NCBI GenBank assembly: GCA_037178625.1
Contig: JAWZXG010000024.1
Coordinates: forward strand, 62,001-126,000
From: Skeletonema tropicum
Taxonomy: Eukaryota > Bacillariophyta > Thalassiosirophyceae > Thalassiosirales > Thalassiosiraceae
Length of the DNA stretch: 64,000 nucleotides
Direction: 5' to 3'
A model generated the notes under the pieces. The model saw nothing but the letters and a program-made list of their open reading frames with translations. It was not told the origin of the DNA and ran no database searches. This document shows, one piece after another, positions 61,229-64,000 of the stretch (position 1 is the stretch's first letter; the number at the start of each line of letters is the position of its first letter). A program made the translations under genes and the position numbers.

Positions 61229-64000
61229 CGGAATCATGATTCTGAATGGAATCAAGAAGGGAGGTCACAGACCTGAAAAGAGAGGGTGATTCCATCTGGA
61301 ATCATGATTCTGAAGGCTAGTTCTATGAAATGAAATAAATGTGGTAAAAATAAAGTTTAGGGTTGACTCTGAGAATATCGTCATATGTTTACATGGAATG
61401 GACTCACCTTTAAAGGTTTAAAGTAGGGCAAGGGGTAAAACAACTCCACTTACATGAGCAGACAGTCTTCCGTCAATTGTTGCTTGACCTTAACAAACAT
61501 CCTTGCACGGAACAGAACACTGAGCCACCCGATGTTAATTGAATTGAAGCATAAAGCTGTTAAAGGAACCGTCAACTTCATCCTAGGGAAGCAGGTGGAG
61601 TATATTGTAGAAAATTCTTCCGTCCATTGCAGTGATGTGCAACACACACAATCATCATAGAATGAAGAGCAACCAAACATGGATGTAGCTATAGCTTTCC
61701 ACAAGGTTCCCACCCATTACGATGAAAATGAGCATAGATCACCACCTTCAATTGACGACCAAGATCATGAAAATATTGCAACGAGCAAACTTGACTTCCT
61801 ATCGAGAGCAGACAGTCTTCCGTCCATAACTTGGCCTTAGCGAACATCGCCATTGACAGGGCGTTCATATACATAGGCTAGTGTAGAGACAAAATTGAAG
61901 TAGTACGGTGGCTATCTATTTCATCGAAATAGAAAAAAGATAATTTCTCCAGATTTCCAGCAAATCGCTCTGCATCAGCAACGTTGGTGATAGGTTCATA
62001 AGATTATGATAAATAGCTATTAGAAGAAATGAAAGTATGGTGAGAAAGAGCAATAAATGACAGTGGTGTGAGTTGATGTGGAAAATAAAGAAAAAAATGT
62101 ATCAGTTTTTTTTTATATTACCTTTTCCCCCGGATTCTTGCTCAAACTTCGTACAATAGGATGGACCGACATCATCGAAGGCGTGATTGCTGTAAAATTG
62201 TTGGGGGGGGAGGCTGGTGAAGAAGGAATTGTAGCGGCTGCATAGCATGGTTGTGATGGCTGGAAGGCGCATAGCATGGTTGTGATGGCTGGAAGTTGCG
62301 GCGAGATGGGTTTGGAAGGGTGCGGTGTTGCAGTTTGGATCGTGATATCTGAGATGCTAACCAATAATAGCGACCTTTGCAGCCAGAGCGCTGATAAACA
62401 ACCGAAATGCCACCGTCTAGAAGAGGTTCCTGTGTGTGCGGGATTGTTTCCGGATTCGATGAGTAACGGCTTTTTTGGATGGTAAATGAAATAGACACAT
62501 AACATTGTTATTTACCCGAATTTTCCTACGCTACGGGCGGCATATGTTGATTGTGTTTGTGATGAATAGAGGAGGTGTTGACCTTGCTTCATGCTGGTTG
62601 CTGTTTGATGAAAGCAGCAATTATGTTGTGTGGCGTCGCGACATGGTCGACGCACAGTTGACAATTTTGAACGGTGCGTGCGTGCGGTGGTGATGGCGGT
62701 TGCTTTTTTCATTGAGATGCCTGTCTTTCCACCACACTACACATCGATCTAAGGGGAATATTTGTGGCGATGGACGGACCGTAAAGTACTATATATTATC
62801 AGGGTCAGAAATCTGCGTAGCAGAATCGGAGGGGAGCGGGGAGCCCGATCAAACTAAACTCGACTTGGCCCCCTCATTTTGCTAGCACTTTTCAAAACGG
62901 TTCACTTTGAACACAATAACCATGGCGATGGTGGCGGCGATGGTATGGAGCGGAATGGAGGTCGGCACCACCATAAACCGGCGGCGGACACCTCAGGGGA
63001 CCCATATGGCCCTATGGTGTGAAGGAATTTTGTCTCCAAGGTCTCTGATGTTATTTCTTGGTTTCCTCCTACAAAAGTGACCGTTATTTACATAAAAAGC
63101 GACAACTGCATAGGCCCCCTACGCAACAATGACCTTTGGGACCTGAATACTGTCTATTACTCGACAACCTGGCACTATTTATGATATATGGCGACATTGG
63201 ATGATGCGGCTACTGATCAATTCGTCTAGAACCGTCGGCATGGCCCACCTACGCGGACACCATGATTACATCACAAAATAGGCACTTTAGGTGGGAAGGA
63301 TGAAGTGGGTATGTCAGCACTGAAATGGTGATAGGTGACATCAAAACAATAGACATGCTCTACAGAAGCGTTGTGGTTGGAGCTTTTGTCATGGCAGGCC
63401 AAATATAGAGAGATTGTTGCACATGATGTGGTAGGTTCTGGAATGAAGTAACAATTTTTTATTGAGGAAGCGAGTGCGTTGTCTTGCAACCGGGAAGATA
63501 GGTACAATGTCTTCGACAGAACACGACAAACCGATATTATTCGATTGCACGAGGGAAGGTGACAATATGGTCCATCCAGAGTTGCCTTTATTCACGGCCA
63601 TTGGCTGGCTAGATGCAGAGAAACAAATACAGCACAAATAATAATGAAGGGGGGAACGGACGCATTACAACAATACACTTGGGATTGGTTACAGCACAGT
63701 GATATTTGATAGCCCATCATGTAGGTAGTGATGAGATGGCATCATGACCGGGGAAGGCTAAGAGGCGGCATTCTGTTCTGGGCGAAGCATCTACGCTTGA
63801 GCCATCTTCTATTAGGAATAAGCAGAACTAGAAGGACAAACAAACAATAAAAGGCAACCGCCGGTGAAGTCATCAATCTGAAACTGAGGCGGACAAATGA
63901 GACTTTAGAAGTATTGTACTGAAGGGTGTGGCAACAATATCATCTATGGAGGTTTGTCAGCTGAGTAGAAGAAAAGATAGTCTATTTGAATTCGACGCAG
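61229..64000. other. Right-hand gene-poor stretch
   Basis: No gene I can support. A minus-strand frame 62505-62113 (Pro/Ser/Thr-rich, ending IVRSLSKNPGEK before a GTAATA donor-like site) and a frame near 62005-61880 (NVADAERFAGNLEKLSFFYF) look mildly protein-like and might be exons, but no consistent splice joins them. A 29-bp-period tandem pair GCATAGCATGGTTGTGATGG lies at 62240-62295. From 62700 to the end only short, unrecognised frames occur. Confidence 0.3.
61456..61855 (+). repeat. Diverged direct repeat pair
   Basis: GAGCAGACAGTCTTCCGTC at 61456-61474 recurs at 61806-61824, followed in both by related CTT(G)ACCTTAACAAACATC-like sequence. No coding role is evident. Confidence 0.5.

Noticed and set aside
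62113..62505. Overlapping Pro/Ser-rich minus-strand ORFs
   Set aside because: They could be an exon but no partner exon joins in frame and no domain is visible; left as non-coding pending transcripts.

Overview
The window is nuclear DNA of a photosynthetic stramenopile, most likely a centric diatom. Protein genes are interrupted by few, short GT-AG introns (about 65-130 bp, one of 307 bp). Several N-termini look like diatom plastid presequences (signal peptide followed by an ASAF-like site). The gene content (a 'DVLLGRG' DUF6824 protein, diatom-type ankyrin repeats, an SGNH-like family, low-complexity Ser/Asp/Glu tracts) fits as well. No bacterial operons, ribosome binding sites or CRISPR arrays are present. 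I found no tRNA or rRNA gene by eye.

Layout. 1-3.2 kb: decayed sequence, then an O-fucosyltransferase-like gene. 3.2-4.65 kb: a terminal-inverted-repeat element holding the N-terminal part of an XPG/FEN1-type nuclease and the start of a second, unrecognised Cys/Lys-rich protein. 5.1-12.6 kb: a plastid-type DEAD-box helicase, an SGNH-like gene with an in-frame TGA, small pseudogene fragments (Rab-like, RING-CH-like) and a DUF839/PhoX-like secreted protein. 12.7-17.7 kb: gene-poor, with several MITE-like inverted repeats and a partial copy of the DUF839 neighbour. 17.7-24.3 kb: a repeat-bearing hypothetical gene and a two-MRH-domain OS-9/ERLEC1-like ER lectin. 24.3-39.5 kb: accessory sequence with repeats, a DUF6824 gene, a ~2 kb TIR insertion whose uninserted counterpart survives elsewhere in the window, two decayed ankyrin-repeat copies, and a 1.7 kb near-perfect palindrome carrying two head-to-head copies of one small gene.

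39.6-60.7 kb is a dense housekeeping block: RNA polymerase I largest subunit, WDR12/YTM1, a PHO88/SND3-like ER protein, an LPA1-like plastid protein, a small secreted or membrane protein, a GT77-type glycosyltransferase, a CS/p23-like protein, S-adenosylhomocysteinase, PRP38, and a RING-Sel1-MYND gene broken by a 5-bp duplication. 60.7-64 kb has only short repeats and no gene I can support.

Functionally, RPA1 and WDR12 lie in tandem and both serve ribosome production (rRNA transcription; 60S assembly). The ERLEC1-like protein, PHO88-like protein, O-fucosyltransferase-like protein and GT77-type enzyme all act in the secretory pathway. The helicase, LPA1-like and perhaps CS-domain proteins point to the plastid. 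The strongest candidates for something undescribed are the XPG-encoding TIR element, the palindrome with its duplicated gene, and the 2 kb TIR insertion. All exon models were made by eye from splice signals and reading frames; none was tested against transcripts.
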